From NCBI RefSeq assembly GCF_002159665.1, contig NZ_NFJC01000021.1, positions 1 through 53,018 of the forward strand: a stretch of DNA of 53,018 bases. The letters are read 5' to 3'. Under the pieces are notes generated by a model, which had not been told where the DNA came from, searched no databases, and saw nothing but the letters and a program-made list of their open reading frames with translations. The DNA comes from Desulfovibrio sp. An276. GTDB taxonomy: Bacteria > Desulfobacterota > Desulfovibrionia > Desulfovibrionales > Desulfovibrionaceae. The position numbers and the translations under genes are program-made. How positions within the stretch are numbered: position 1 is the first letter of the stretch; every line of letters begins with the position of its first letter. This document shows positions 43,239 to 52,910 of this stretch, piece after piece.

Positions 43239-45149
43239 CTAGACCTTCTGTTCTGTTTGAGCAGGAACAAGGGCCGAGTGTGAACTCTTCCAGTTGAGCA
43301 GGAAGATGGAATTCACAATGACAAAGACCGAGCCTGCGTTGTGCACAAGGGCGCCTGTGACGGGATTGAGCACAGCGGTCATGGCAAGGATGATAGCAAC
43401 GAAGTTGAGAACCATGGAGAAGGCCAGATTGGCCTTGATGGTTCGCATGGTGCGCTTCGAGAGTGCAAAAAGATGGGGCAGCATGCGGATGTCGTCGTTC
43501 ACAAGGACTATGTCCGCGGCGTCGATGGCAATGTCGCTTCCTATGCCGCCCATGGCTATGCCAACTCTTGCCCGCTTGAGCGCAGGGGCGTCGTTAATGC
43601 CGTCGCCTATCATGCACACGGGATGGCCCTGATTTTCATGGGAAGCTATGAAGGAGAGTTTATCTTCCGGCAGACAGTCCGGGTGAACCTCGTCCATGCC
43701 GGCCCTTGCGGCAACAGTGCGGGCAGCGCTTGCGTGGTCGCCAGTCAAAAGCACTGGTGTAACCCCCACGTTTTTGAGGCTGCGCATGAGGGATGGTGCG
43801 TCCTCGCGCATGGTGTCGGCAAGGGCAATGAGGCCGGAAAGATGATTGTCCACGCACACATGGATGACACTCTTGCCCTCGTCAATGAGCCTGGCTGCGA
43901 GTTTCTCCGCTTCGGGAGAAAGGGCCAGGTCAAGACTTTCCACAAGATCCCTGTTGCCAGCGCTCACTCTGTGCCCCTCGACAGTTGCCGAGACACCTTT
44001 GCCCGGAGTCATGACAAAATCTTCCAGGGCAGGCTCGGCATTTTTGTTCGTTTTGCGCCAGTGTGAGACAACAGCCTTGCCAAGGGGATGCTCGGAGCGC
44101 AGCTCCACAGCTGCCGCAAGGCGCAGGACATCTTCCTTCGAAAGGTCGGAGACAAGGCTTTTCACGTCCGTGACCGAAGGGGTTCCCAGTGTCAGGGTGC
44201 CGGTCTTGTCAAAGGCTACGTGCTTCACTGTGGCAAGGCGCTCCAGGGCATCTCCCTCGCGCACAAGAAACCGGTGCCTTGTGGCATTGCCAATGGCAGC
44301 CATGATGGCCGTGGGCGTAGCAAGGACAAGGGCGCAGGGGCAGAAGACCACAAGGATGGTCACGGAGCGCAGGATTTCGCCTGTGACAAACCAGCAGAGG
44401 ATTGCGGACACGAGGGCAATGACCACGACCCAGGTTGCCCAGCGATCGGCAAGGCCCACAATCTTGGCCTTACTTGCGTCCGCGGACTGGACCAGACGTA
44501 TCATGCGCTGCAGGGAGCTGTCCTCGCCTACCTTGAGGGCGCGCATGTCAAAGGCGCCGAACTGATTGACAGTTCCGGAGAAGACAGTGTCCCCGGGGTG
44601 CTTGTCCACTGGCAGGGATTCGCCAGTCATGACAGCCTGATTGATGGAGGTGGAGCCTGTCACGACAACGCCGTCTACGGGAATGGTCTCGCCTGGCAAA
44701 ACTCGGATGAGATCGTTTACCCTTGCCTCTTCGGCTGCCACAACATGTTCTGTCCCATCCGTATGCACGATGCGGGCAGTCCTGGGTGTGAGATGCACAA
44801 GGCGCTCGATGCCTGCCCTGGCCTTGGCAACAGTCAGCTCTTCCAGAAGGGCGCCCAGCTGCATGATGAAGGCCACTTCACCTGCAGCAAAGTCCTCGCC
44901 CACTATGACGGCCGCGACAAGTGCCATGGAAACAAGAACGTCCGCCTTGATATCGAAGGCAGTAACAAGGCCGTTTATGGCTGCCAGGATAATTGGTACA
45001 CCGCAGAGGATGATGGCTATCCAGGCAGCGTCAAAGGGGAGGGAAAAAAGATCGAAGCCGCTGACAATCAGGGCAAGCCCAGAAATGACCAGAAAGACGA
45101 TGTCCCTTTTGGTCCCGCCAAGCTCGAGAAGTTTTTCAAGAGGATTCAT
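43239..45149 (-). CDS. heavy-metal translocating P1B-type ATPase, probably Cu(I) exporter
   Basis: 636 residues. Actuator TGES, membrane metal site CPC (270-272), phosphorylation site DKTGTLT (Asp314), the P1B marker HP in EHPLGKA, and GDGINDAPALK. There is no N-terminal metal-binding domain. The last span region HNAGSVFVIVNS differs from classic CopA, so sequence alone does not fix the metal. A CsoR-type operator 11 bases upstream of the start and a csoR gene 2 kb away make copper the best guess; zinc/cadmium or nickel remain possible. Confidence 0.88.
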   Translation of the reverse strand: MNPLEKLLELGGTKRDIVFLVISGLALIVSGFDLFSLPFDAAWIAIILCGVPIILAAINGLVTAFDIKADVLVSMALVAAVIVGEDFAAGEVAFIMQLGALLEELTVAKARAGIERLVHLTPRTARIVHTDGTEHVVAAEEARVNDLIRVLPGETIPVDGVVVTGSTSINQAVMTGESLPVDKHPGDTVFSGTVNQFGAFDMRALKVGEDSSLQRMIRLVQSADASKAKIVGLADRWATWVVVIALVSAILCWFVTGEILRSVTILVVFCPCALVLATPTAIMAAIGNATRHRFLVREGDALERLATVKHVAFDKTGTLTLGTPSVTDVKSLVSDLSKEDVLRLAAAVELRSEHPLGKAVVSHWRKTNKNAEPALEDFVMTPGKGVSATVEGHRVSAGNRDLVESLDLALSPEAEKLAARLIDEGKSVIHVCVDNHLSGLIALADTMREDAPSLMRSLKNVGVTPVLLTGDHASAARTVAARAGMDEVHPDCLPEDKLSFIASHENQGHPVCMIGDGINDAPALKRARVGIAMGGIGSDIAIDAADIVLVNDDIRMLPHLFALSKRTMRTIKANLAFSMVLNFVAIILAMTAVLNPVTGALVHNAGSVFVIVNSIFLLNWKSSHSALVPAQTEQKV

Positions 45150-45159
45150 TGTGGTCTCC

Positions 45160-45183
45160 TATACCTATGGGGGTATAGGTATA
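45160..45183 (-). promoter_or_regulatory. CsoR-type operator upstream of the metal ATPase
   Basis: TATACCTAT-GGGGGT-ATAGGTATA: 9-bp perfect arms round a G tract. The core TACC-(3)-GGGGGTA matches the CsoR/RcnR-family operator, e.g. the B. subtilis copZA site. It starts 11 bases before the ATPase start codon. Confidence 0.82.
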
Positions 45184-45320
45184 TTGCAGGGAGAGGAATG
45201 GGTCAAGGAAAATTGTCCTGTTCCATGAGTTAGATAAAAGACAAGGGCTAATCTTTGCGCTGTCTTGTCAGGACTCATGACTTTAGCTATCCTGTTTTTG
45301 TTGCCCAATAAAAGGAAGTA

Positions 45321-45367
45321 TATTTCCAGATAAATTTAATTAACAGATAAAATATTTCCGGTTAAAT
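45321..45367 (+). promoter_or_regulatory. AT-rich direct repeats at the hipB start
   Basis: TATTTCCAGATAAAT (45321-45335) and TATTTCCGGTTAAAT (45353-45367) agree at 13 of 15 positions; the second ends one base before the hipB ATG. Likely HipB autoregulatory sites, though they lack the E. coli TATCC-N8-GGATA form. No ribosome site is present, so translation may be leaderless. Confidence 0.55.
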
Positions 45368-45368
45368 T

Positions 45369-45680
45369 ATGCCCAATTTGGTCGTTATCCGCTCCATCCG
45401 AAAGCTTGGCAGAGACATCAGATCCGCACGTCTTCGTCGCAGACTACCCATGTCCCTGGTAGCCGAGCGTGCCGGAATATCCGTAAAGACACTGAGCAGC
45501 CTTGAAAAGGGCGAAACAGGGGTGAGTATTGGCCATGTGGCTGCAGTTATCGCTGCACTCGGCATGGGGACACCCTTTTCGGACATCCTGGATCAGAAAA
45601 ACGACAATTTCGGACTTCTGCTTGACGAAGGGCGCCTTCCCAAACGGGCTCGTCTTTCCAGAAAGGAGCCTTTTGCATGA
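45369..45680 (+). CDS. hipB: HipB-like XRE antitoxin/repressor
   Basis: 103 residues: an XRE helix-turn-helix (about 15-70, RRRLPMSLVAERAGISVKTL) with a short C-terminal tail. HipB binds its own promoter and neutralises HipA. The stop overlaps the hipA start by 4 bases (ATGA). Upstream DNA is AT-rich with direct repeats. Confidence 0.83.
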   Translation: MPNLVVIRSIRKLGRDIRSARLRRRLPMSLVAERAGISVKTLSSLEKGETGVSIGHVAAVIAALGMGTPFSDILDQKNDNFGLLLDEGRLPKRARLSRKEPFA

Positions 45681-46918
45681 GCGAACGGTATAGCATCTAT
45701 CTCCAGCGCAGAAAGCTGGAATTGGTCGGAACTCTGTGGCTACGTAACACAAGAGGACATATCTCCTCGGCCTTCACCGATGATGCTTATTGGCTCGGGA
45801 CGCCAGGTGCTTTTGCCTTGAGTCCAGACCTTCCACTCAATCAGTATCCCAAGACGTGCAAAGAGCTCTTCTTATGTTTTCAGGATTGCTCACCCGATCG
45901 CTGGGGCAGGGTTCTGCTCCAGCGCCAGGAAAGGCAGCATGCACGCAGGGAAGCTCGCAAGCCACACGCTTTGCTTATATCAGATTATTTGTTGCGCGTT
46001 CAGGACTGTACACGGCAGGGCGCCTTACGTATTTCTGCAGATGAAGGAAAGAGTTTTTTGGCGGAATCCGGCCCGGAATCAGTCCCTCCCCTTGTATCTT
46101 TGCCAAAACTTCTTCGTGCCGCGCAACATGTGAGCCAACAGACAGACAGCGATGCTGATTTGCAGCTCTTGGTTGCTCCAGGAGCTTCCCTCGGCGGTGC
46201 CAGGCCAAAGGCGTCTGTCCTTGGTGTCAATGGGGAACTTTTCCTCGCCAAGTTTCCCAAGCCCGATGATGAACGGGACATTCCTCTCTGGGAATACGTA
46301 ACCTTTCAGCTTGCGCGCAGAGCAGGTCTAAATACTCCCGATGTACAGCTGCAACGCATTGCTAACAAAAGTATCCTGCTCGTACAGCGCTTTGACAGAG
46401 TTTGTGAACAGGGAGGCGACAGGCAGAATCTTGGACGCATCCCCTTTCTCTCCGCCATGAGCCTCCTGCAGGCAAAAGATGGAGAGCACTCAAGCTATGC
46501 GGAGATAGCTGCAGCAATACAAGAGGAAGGCGCATCCCCATTCAACGATTTGCGTGAACTCTGGTCGCGGATGGTTTTCAATATCTGTGTCTACAACGTG
46601 GACGACCATCTCAGGAATCACGGCTTTTTGCGCGAGGCACAGGGCTGGCGCTTGTCTCCTGTCTACGACCTCGAAAACTCATATCCCGGGGAAAAGGCGG
46701 CCATGCTGCACACCTGCATGATCGATGAGGAAAGTGTCCTCGATGTGAACACTGCTCTGGAAATTGCAGAGTTTTTCCGATTGCGAGCAAGCGAGGCAAA
46801 GGAGCGCCTTGCCGAGATACGCAGGGCTGTTTCCTTCTGGAGACAGGAGGCAGTGAGGGTGAACGCGAGGCCTGCGGAAATGGCGATCATGAAGGAAGCC
46901 TACGAGTACAGCCTGTGA
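45677..46918 (+). CDS. hipA: HipA-type serine/threonine kinase toxin
   Basis: 413 residues: HipA N1 domain, then the kinase core with the Gly-rich loop GASLGGARPKA (about 169-179), catalytic loop NVDDHLRNHGF (Asp309-Asn313 region) and LSPVYDL (metal Asp). HipA toxins phosphorylate targets such as glutamyl-tRNA synthetase and induce dormancy. Convergent with csoR, 23 bases apart. Confidence 0.9.
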   Translation: MSERYSIYLQRRKLELVGTLWLRNTRGHISSAFTDDAYWLGTPGAFALSPDLPLNQYPKTCKELFLCFQDCSPDRWGRVLLQRQERQHARREARKPHALLISDYLLRVQDCTRQGALRISADEGKSFLAESGPESVPPLVSLPKLLRAAQHVSQQTDSDADLQLLVAPGASLGGARPKASVLGVNGELFLAKFPKPDDERDIPLWEYVTFQLARRAGLNTPDVQLQRIANKSILLVQRFDRVCEQGGDRQNLGRIPFLSAMSLLQAKDGEHSSYAEIAAAIQEEGASPFNDLRELWSRMVFNICVYNVDDHLRNHGFLREAQGWRLSPVYDLENSYPGEKAAMLHTCMIDEESVLDVNTALEIAEFFRLRASEAKERLAEIRRAVSFWRQEAVRVNARPAEMAIMKEAYEYSL

Positions 46919-46941
46919 CACAGGTCCCAGACCGTCAAGTC

Positions 46942-47220
46942 CTAGCCCTTCATGTTGGCAAAGCGCTCCACTGCCTTGGTGAAACTGGCTATGGTCTGCT
47001 CCGCGTCCCCGTGCTCAATGCCGTCGCGCACGCAGTGACGGATGTGCCCTTCCAGCACTACCTGGCCCACCCTGTGCAGGGCGGATTTGGCAGCATTGAT
47101 CTGGGCGAGGACGTCTTCACAGGGCACGTCCTTGTCGACCATGCGGTCTATGGCCTCTATCTGGCCCAGAATCTTTTTGAGGCGCCTGTGGAGATTGGGC
47201 GCATCCATGCACTGCTTCAT
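46942..47220 (-). CDS. csoR: CsoR-family copper-sensing repressor
   Basis: 92-residue all-helical repressor. Cys34, His59 and Cys63 have the same 25- and 4-residue spacing as the Cu(I) ligands C36, H61 and C65 of Mycobacterium CsoR; RcnR and FrmR lack the last Cys. The ATG at 47220 has AAGGA 8 bases upstream. Its likely target is the operator at 45160-45183 upstream of the metal ATPase, from which it is separated by hipBA. Confidence 0.88.
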   Translation of the reverse strand: MKQCMDAPNLHRRLKKILGQIEAIDRMVDKDVPCEDVLAQINAAKSALHRVGQVVLEGHIRHCVRDGIEHGDAEQTIASFTKAVERFANMKG

Positions 47221-47448
47221 GAGAAATCCTTTGTGGGTTGTGTTTCGGGTCCGTGACCATGCAAAAAAAGGTGCGGACAAGGAATGAAGGGGACAAGGGC
47301 AACTTTTTGCTTGCCTTGCGCGCGACAATAAGATATGCAGGCCCTCCACATCAAGTAAGCACATCGGGGCAGCAGCCTGGGGTGCCCGGCAAAAGCCAGG
47401 GTAGAAGGGCTAGGGCCTCGATGGAAGATGAACCCAGGAGGTTTTATC

Positions 47449-48192
47449 ATGGCATACGTTACCATGAAGCAGATGCTGGAAACCGGCGTCCACTTCGGCC
47501 ACCAGACCCGTCGCTGGAACCCCAAGATGCGTCCCTACATCTTTGGTGACCGCAACGGCATCCATATCATCGACCTGCAGCAGACCGTGAAGCTGTTCCG
47601 CGTTGCCTACGACAAGGTCGTGGACACAGTTGCCAAGGGCGGCAAGGTCCTGTTCATCGGCACCAAGCGTCAGGCCCAGGAAGCCATTGCTACCGAAGCC
47701 ACCCGTGCCAACCAGTTCTACGTCAGCAACCGCTGGATGGGCGGCACCCTGACCAACTTCGTGACTATTCAGAAGAGCATTGATCGTCTGAAGAAGCTCG
47801 AGACCATGTTCGCCGACGGTTCCATCAACCGTTACCAAAAGAAGGAAATCCTTCTCCACGAGCGCGAAATGCAGAAGCTCGAACAGGCTCTCGGCGGCAT
47901 CAAGAACATGGATCACCTGCCCCAGCTGGCCTTCATCATCGACCCCAACAGAGAAGACATTGCCGTCAAGGAATGCCGCAAGCTGGGCATCCCGATTGTG
48001 GCCGTGACCGACACCAACTGCGATCCCGACCTCATCGACTACATCATCCCCGGCAACGACGACGCCATCCGCGCCATCAAGCTCTTCGTGGGTGCCTTTG
48101 CAGAAGCCTGCCTCGAGGGCGAGGCCGCAGCTGCCGACAAGGGCAGCGAGGAAGAGGCCATGGAGAAGGGCGCAGAAGAAGCTGCCCAGTAG
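47449..48192 (+). CDS. rpsB: 30S ribosomal protein S2
   Basis: 247 residues; ATG at 47449 with AGGAGG 7 bases upstream. [19 protein letters not shown] and the [11 protein letters not shown] and [13 protein letters not shown] segments are standard for S2. The C-terminal 25 residues are acidic and variable. The 228-bp gap to csoR holds the promoter and several GC-rich inverted segments that could form an S2-type leader; not resolved. Confidence 0.97.
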   Translation: MAYVTMKQMLETGVHFGHQTRRWNPKMRPYIFGDRNGIHIIDLQQTVKLFRVAYDKVVDTVAKGGKVLFIGTKRQAQEAIATEATRANQFYVSNRWMGGTLTNFVTIQKSIDRLKKLETMFADGSINRYQKKEILLHEREMQKLEQALGGIKNMDHLPQLAFIIDPNREDIAVKECRKLGIPIVAVTDTNCDPDLIDYIIPGNDDAIRAIKLFVGAFAEACLEGEAAAADKGSEEEAMEKGAEEAAQ

Positions 48193-48227
48193 TTTCTGAT
48201 TAGACGACAGTCATACAACCGACACAT

Positions 48228-48264
48228 AAAGGCAGTATTGTCTTCCAAGGACGATGCTGCCTTT
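48228..48264 (+). terminator. attenuating hairpin between rpsB and tsf
   Basis: AAAGGCAGTATTGTC and GACGATGCTGCCTTT pair over 15 positions (two G.T), 7-base loop, followed by GTTTG. Probably a leaky terminator that lowers tsf relative to rpsB. Confidence 0.65.
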
Positions 48265-48288
48265 GTTTGAAAATTCAAGGAGATCTCA

Positions 48289-49170
48289 ATGGCCATTACT
48301 GCTGCAATGGTGAAAGACCTGCGTGAAAGAACTGGCGCTGGCATGATGGATTGCAAGAAGGCCCTCGTGGAAGTGGGCGGCGATATGGAAAAGGCCGTCG
48401 ACTACCTGCGCGAGAAGGGCATGGCCAAGGCCGCCAAGAAGGCCGGCCGCGCCACCAGCGAAGGTCTGGTGGTCTTTGCCGAGAATGCCGACGCCACCAG
48501 GGTTGCCATGGCTTCCCTGCAGTGCGAGACCGACTTCGTGTCCCGCGGTGACGACTTCAAGGATCTCGCTGCCCGTGTCGTGAACGCAGTTCTCGAGAAC
48601 AAGCCCGCCGACGCCGAAGCCCTGCAGGGCCTGGTTGGCGAGGATGTGAACAACCTCATTGCCAAGATTGGCGAGAACATGCGCCTTGGCAAATTCTACG
48701 TGTACGACCGCGCTGCCAATGAGGTTGTGGGTCAGTACCTGCACACCGCCAGCGGCAAGCTGGGCGTCATGGTTGTGCTTGAGGTTGGCAAGCCCGAGAC
48801 CGCTGCCAACGAGCAGGTGCAGAACCTTGCCCGCGAAATCGCCATGCAGGTCGCTGCCCTGCGTCCCATGGCCCTCGATCGCGCAAGCCTCGCTCCCGAA
48901 GTCATCGAGCGCGAGCGCAACGTGTACCGCGAGAAGGCCCGCAACGACGGCAAGCCCGAGCAGATCATCGAGAAGATCGCCGAAGGCGCAGTGGTGAAGT
49001 TCTGCAAGGAAGTCTGCCTCCTCGACCAGCCCTACATTCGTGACGACAAGAAGAGCATCTCCGATTTCGTCAGGGAGACCGGCAAGGCAGTGGGCGACAC
49101 CATTACCGTGAAGTCCTTCGAGCGCATCGAGCTCGTCGCGGAGGAAGCTCCGGCAGAAGCTGCCGAGTAG
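48289..49170 (+). CDS. tsf: translation elongation factor Ts
   Basis: Nucleotide exchange factor for EF-Tu. 293 residues: N-terminal UBA-like domain with LRERTGAGMMDCKKAL, then CETDFVSR (TDFV contacts EF-Tu) and the two core subdomains. AAGGAG precedes the ATG by 6 bases. Followed by a strong terminator, so pyrH is not co-transcribed here. Confidence 0.97.
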   Translation: MAITAAMVKDLRERTGAGMMDCKKALVEVGGDMEKAVDYLREKGMAKAAKKAGRATSEGLVVFAENADATRVAMASLQCETDFVSRGDDFKDLAARVVNAVLENKPADAEALQGLVGEDVNNLIAKIGENMRLGKFYVYDRAANEVVGQYLHTASGKLGVMVVLEVGKPETAANEQVQNLAREIAMQVAALRPMALDRASLAPEVIERERNVYREKARNDGKPEQIIEKIAEGAVVKFCKEVCLLDQPYIRDDKKSISDFVRETGKAVGDTITVKSFERIELVAEEAPAEAAE

Positions 49171-49195
49171 TCTTTCCCAAAGGCATATTTTTCGG

Positions 49196-49228
49196 GAGGG
49201 GTCCTTCGGGATCCCTCTCTTTTTTTTT
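49196..49228 (+). terminator. terminator after tsf
   Basis: GAGGGGTCC-TTCG-GGATCCCTC, 9-bp stem with a stabilising UUCG loop, then TCTTTTTTTTT. Closes the rpsB-tsf unit. Confidence 0.92.
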
Positions 49229-49334
49229 GCCCTGCAAAAGGGAAGCCTCTCCTGGCCCACGTTGTCCGGGCAATGCTTTTTTTCTATGATAGCAGCACTG
49301 TTTTTCTCTCTTTTAAAAGCACAATGGAGGCAAG

Positions 49335-49703
49335 ATGGACCAGACAACGCTTTTGCGCCTGCATGAGATCGGCATTGACGCTGAAGAGCTTCTCGAACGC
49401 TGCATGGGCAACGAGAAGCTCGCCTGCCGTCTGCTGCTCAAATTTGTGGATGATAGGAATTACGATAGCCTGACCGATGCCCTGGCAGTCAACGATACGG
49501 AAAAGGCCATAGCGGCTGCCCACGCGCTCAAGGGCATGTGTGGCAACCTCTCCATGAAAAGGCTGCAGACTTTGTTCGAGACTGAGCTCACCCTTTTGCG
49601 TGGAGGGGATGTTGCCGCAGCCAGGGAGCTTTTGGGCGAGGCAAGCGCTGTCTATACCGAAACACGGCTTGCCCTGCCCTCTCTTTTGGGCCCCATTGGC
49701 TAG
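49335..49703 (+). CDS. Hpt domain phosphotransfer protein
   Basis: 122 residues; a helical Hpt domain with the phospho-accepting His63 in AAHALKGMCGNL. GGAGG lies 4 bases before the ATG. It comes 41 bases before the hybrid histidine kinase whose receiver domain it most likely serves, moving phosphate to or from an unlinked response regulator. Confidence 0.85.
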   Translation: MDQTTLLRLHEIGIDAEELLERCMGNEKLACRLLLKFVDDRNYDSLTDALAVNDTEKAIAAAHALKGMCGNLSMKRLQTLFETELTLLRGGDVAAARELLGEASAVYTETRLALPSLLGPIG

Positions 49704-49744
49704 TCTACGGTCCCGATAACCCGATTTTGTTCTGCGAGGTTCCC

Positions 49745-52321
49745 GTGAAGAACAGTACCCTCAAAATTTTCCTCAGATTTGCAGTTTTTCTGCTCATCAC
49801 CATCTTCTGCGTGCTTGCCGTTCATGTGTTGCGGGAGAACACGCTGCAAAACGCCCAGAAGGTGGGTATGGTCAGCACGAGCAACTTTGCGGCAGAGGTG
49901 CACCGGAACTTCATGATCATGGAAAGCCAGCTCAAATTCGGGGTTGCCCTGCTGGAGGGAGAAGTCGGCATGGGCCGGGAGCATGTGGAAAAAATCGCGA
50001 GACCCTTCATGGACCAGGCACGCAAAGTGCTGGACAGCAGCATGACCCCCTACATAGTGGGAGAGGATGGCCGTGTCATCGTGTCATCTGGCGAGCAGTA
50101 TCCCATGACCAGTCAGGATATGTCCAAAAAGGCCTGGTACGCGGACACAATCGCACGGGGTGGAGAGATTTGCTACACGGATGTCTACAGGGAGCAGGCA
50201 ACTTCCAGGCCAGTCATTACCATTGCCAAAAAGTTCAGTCACTCCAATCACGTCATTGCCTTTGACGTGTACACGGATATCTATGACCTCTATTTCGACA
50301 GGACCATGCTGCGCAGCGGGGAATCCTTCTTCTTCAGTGACAGCAGTGGGGGGCTCTTATACGCCTGTACGTCGCTTACTCTGAACGAAGAAGCTCTCAA
50401 GAATTATGTGCGCTGGATCATAAAGGGAATCAAGGCAGGAAAATTCGATCCGTATGATTCGTTTCTGATCGATTTTGACGGAAGGCGCAGGGCAGTCTAC
50501 TACACAAGGCTCGACAACGGCTGGTACAGCATCATGACAGTGCCCCAGTCAAACATTGTCAGGGATGTCAATCTGCTCTATGGCATACTGGGCATAGCCA
50601 TACTGTTGTTCATGAGTGCCATTATCTTTTTTTCCTGGCGAGAATTGCGTGCCAGGGGGCTCATGGAGCGCTCCATTGCTACCATTGGCGTGCTCGGCAA
50701 TCACTACGCCGCCATTTACCGCATCAACTACGAAAAAAATACCTACGAAATGATCAAGGGCACGCCCTACGCCCGGGCCAGACTGGAGAAAAACGGCAGC
50801 TACGACGATCTGCGCAACGTGGTGGTTGGCTACTTCGAGCCCAAGGGCGTGGAACTTTTCCTGGAAAACTTTTCGGTTGCCAATATGCGCAAGCTGGTGG
50901 AACAGAAGGTTCGCAACTTTGTGGGGGACTTCCAGCGCATGTGCGATGGTGTCTACCGCTGGACCAGCGTATACCTGCTCTTTGACGACTCTCTGGCTCC
51001 AGGAGAGGTTGTTCTGTGCTTCCGTGACATAGAGGACGAGAAGCAGAAGGAGCAGCGGGAGAGGAAGCTTTTGCAGGACAGCCTGGAGATGTCCCGGCAG
51101 AGCGAAAAGTCCAAGCAGAACTTCTTCAGCAATGTCTCCCACGAGATGCGGACTCCGCTCAATGCCATCATAGGCATGAGCGAGCTTGCCCTGAAAAGGC
51201 TGGGACAGTGGGAAGAAAGTCGCAACGACAGGAGTGCCGACGGGAAGAACTCCGACGAGAGCATGGACAAACTGCGCCACTGCATTGAACAAATCCGTTT
51301 TTCCGGGCGGCAGATGAAGAATCTCATCGATGACATCCTTGAGATTTCGCGCATGGAACAGGGCAAGTTTTCCCTGAACAACGAACCCCTGAATCTCTGG
51401 CAGTGCCTCAATGATGCCCTTGCACCCTATTTTCTCCAGGCAACTTCGGAAAAAAAGACCTTTCTTTTCAAGATGGAGAAGAGTAGGGAGACAGTCTTGG
51501 GGGATCCTCTGCGCATAGCCCAGGTCATGAACAACCTGATTTCCAATGCCTTCAAGTTTACGGACGAGGGTGGAACCATCAGGGTCGAGGTGGAGCGTCT
51601 TCCTCAGGAGGGTGTGGCAAAGTACCGCATTGCTGTCAGCGACAACGGGGCAGGCATGTCCAAGGACTTTCTGCCCCTGGTCTTTACTCCCTACAGCCGC
51701 GACACCAGCTTTGCTGCCAGAAAGACAGTCGGCACAGGCCTTGGCATGCCCATCACAAGACATCTTGTGGAGCAGATGAACGGCGAGATCAGCGTGCAGA
51801 GCGAGGAGGGTGCGGGCACGACCTTTACCGTGGTTTTGCCCTTTGCCCTGGTCCAGGAGGACGATGCGGGACAGGCGGTTGAAGAGTCTTGCTCCGTAGA
51901 GAGCCAGAAGAAGGATGGTTTCGACCTTTCTGTGCTTTCTGGCCTGCATGTGCTGGTTGCCGAGGACAATGCCATAAACATGGAGCTTGTGACCGAGGTT
52001 TTGACCATGCAGGACATGCATGTGACCCAGGCCTGGAACGGCAAAGAGGCAGTGGATCTCTTTGCCCAGAGCAACCCCTTCCACTACGCCATCATCCTGA
52101 TGGATATGAGAATGCCTGTCATGGACGGCTGCGAAGCTGCCAGAGCCATACGCGAACTGAAGCGCGAGGACGCCTCTGTTCCCATTGTGGCTGTGACTGC
52201 CAACGCCTTTGCAGAAGATATCCTTGCCTCGACCGAGGCCGGCATGAACGGCCATGTCTCTAAGCCCCTGGACTTTGGGCAGCTGTTACGCCTCCTTGCC
52301 CAGCTTGTCGGAGGAAAATAG
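49745..52321 (+). CDS. membrane hybrid sensor histidine kinase with receiver domain
   Basis: 858 residues from a GTG at 49745 with GAGG 5 bases upstream (a TTG 18 bases earlier is possible). TM1 about 8-27; a periplasmic dCache-like sensor about 30-275; TM2 about 280-297; a PAS-like linker; HisKA with His466 in [11 protein letters not shown]; HATPase with [15 protein letters not shown] and GTGLGMP; receiver domain (about 733-855) with acidic ED at 740-741, Asp787 in [11 protein letters not shown] and TANAF. The kinase lacks a DNA-binding output, so it relies on the Hpt protein upstream. Signal unknown. Confidence 0.9.
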   Translation: MKNSTLKIFLRFAVFLLITIFCVLAVHVLRENTLQNAQKVGMVSTSNFAAEVHRNFMIMESQLKFGVALLEGEVGMGREHVEKIARPFMDQARKVLDSSMTPYIVGEDGRVIVSSGEQYPMTSQDMSKKAWYADTIARGGEICYTDVYREQATSRPVITIAKKFSHSNHVIAFDVYTDIYDLYFDRTMLRSGESFFFSDSSGGLLYACTSLTLNEEALKNYVRWIIKGIKAGKFDPYDSFLIDFDGRRRAVYYTRLDNGWYSIMTVPQSNIVRDVNLLYGILGIAILLFMSAIIFFSWRELRARGLMERSIATIGVLGNHYAAIYRINYEKNTYEMIKGTPYARARLEKNGSYDDLRNVVVGYFEPKGVELFLENFSVANMRKLVEQKVRNFVGDFQRMCDGVYRWTSVYLLFDDSLAPGEVVLCFRDIEDEKQKEQRERKLLQDSLEMSRQSEKSKQNFFSNVSHEMRTPLNAIIGMSELALKRLGQWEESRNDRSADGKNSDESMDKLRHCIEQIRFSGRQMKNLIDDILEISRMEQGKFSLNNEPLNLWQCLNDALAPYFLQATSEKKTFLFKMEKSRETVLGDPLRIAQVMNNLISNAFKFTDEGGTIRVEVERLPQEGVAKYRIAVSDNGAGMSKDFLPLVFTPYSRDTSFAARKTVGTGLGMPITRHLVEQMNGEISVQSEEGAGTTFTVVLPFALVQEDDAGQAVEESCSVESQKKDGFDLSVLSGLHVLVAEDNAINMELVTEVLTMQDMHVTQAWNGKEAVDLFAQSNPFHYAIILMDMRMPVMDGCEAARAIRELKREDASVPIVAVTANAFAEDILASTEAGMNGHVSKPLDFGQLLRLLAQLVGGK

Positions 52322-52359
52322 GAAAGAGCTTTTGTGCCGGTCTGAAAAGGAGTTTTGGC

Positions 52360-52893
52360 ATGGAAACGGACAAGCACGCGTTTTCCAGGAAATACCCGGA
52401 ACTTTTCAGGGATCTGCAAGGCTACATTGCTGAAGTCCACAAGTTCGGGGCAGGAGTTGGTGCTGGAATAGTCTATGGGGAGTGCCTTGGCGGGGCTGCA
52501 GCCACAGCCTCGGTAACGCGCTGCCTTTTGGCCAAGTTTCTCAAACAAAAGGATCTGTCCTTTTCGCAGCTTCTTTTGCGCACCATAGACGAGAAGGGGA
52601 TGAGCCAGACGGAGTGCTACAAAAGGGCCCTCGTAGACAGAAAGCTCTTCTCCAAGATCCGCTCCAATCCAGAGTACAAGCCCTCCAGGGAAACTGTGCT
52701 GGCCTTTTGCGTTGCCCTTGAGCTGGATCTGGAGGAGACAGCCGAGCTTCTGAAGGCGGCTGGCTATACGCTTTCCAACAGCAGGGACTTCGACATCATA
52801 GTGCGTTTTTTCATCGAGAGAGGCATCTACGATGTTGTGCAAATCAACGAGGCCCTGCTTGAATACGACCAGCCCCTGCTGGGCTACAGGTAG
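52360..52893 (+). CDS. HTH protein of unknown role
   Basis: 177 residues. The C-terminal 110 residues ([60 protein letters not shown]) match a helix-turn-helix module common in bacterial proteins, sometimes fused to macro domains; here the N-terminus is a short unrelated 60-residue stretch instead. It lies 38 bases after the hybrid kinase, perhaps in the same transcript, but a signalling link is only inferred. Confidence 0.7.
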   Translation: METDKHAFSRKYPELFRDLQGYIAEVHKFGAGVGAGIVYGECLGGAAATASVTRCLLAKFLKQKDLSFSQLLLRTIDEKGMSQTECYKRALVDRKLFSKIRSNPEYKPSRETVLAFCVALELDLEETAELLKAAGYTLSNSRDFDIIVRFFIERGIYDVVQINEALLEYDQPLLGYR

Positions 52894-52910
52894 CCTTTCC
52901 TTCGAGCACA

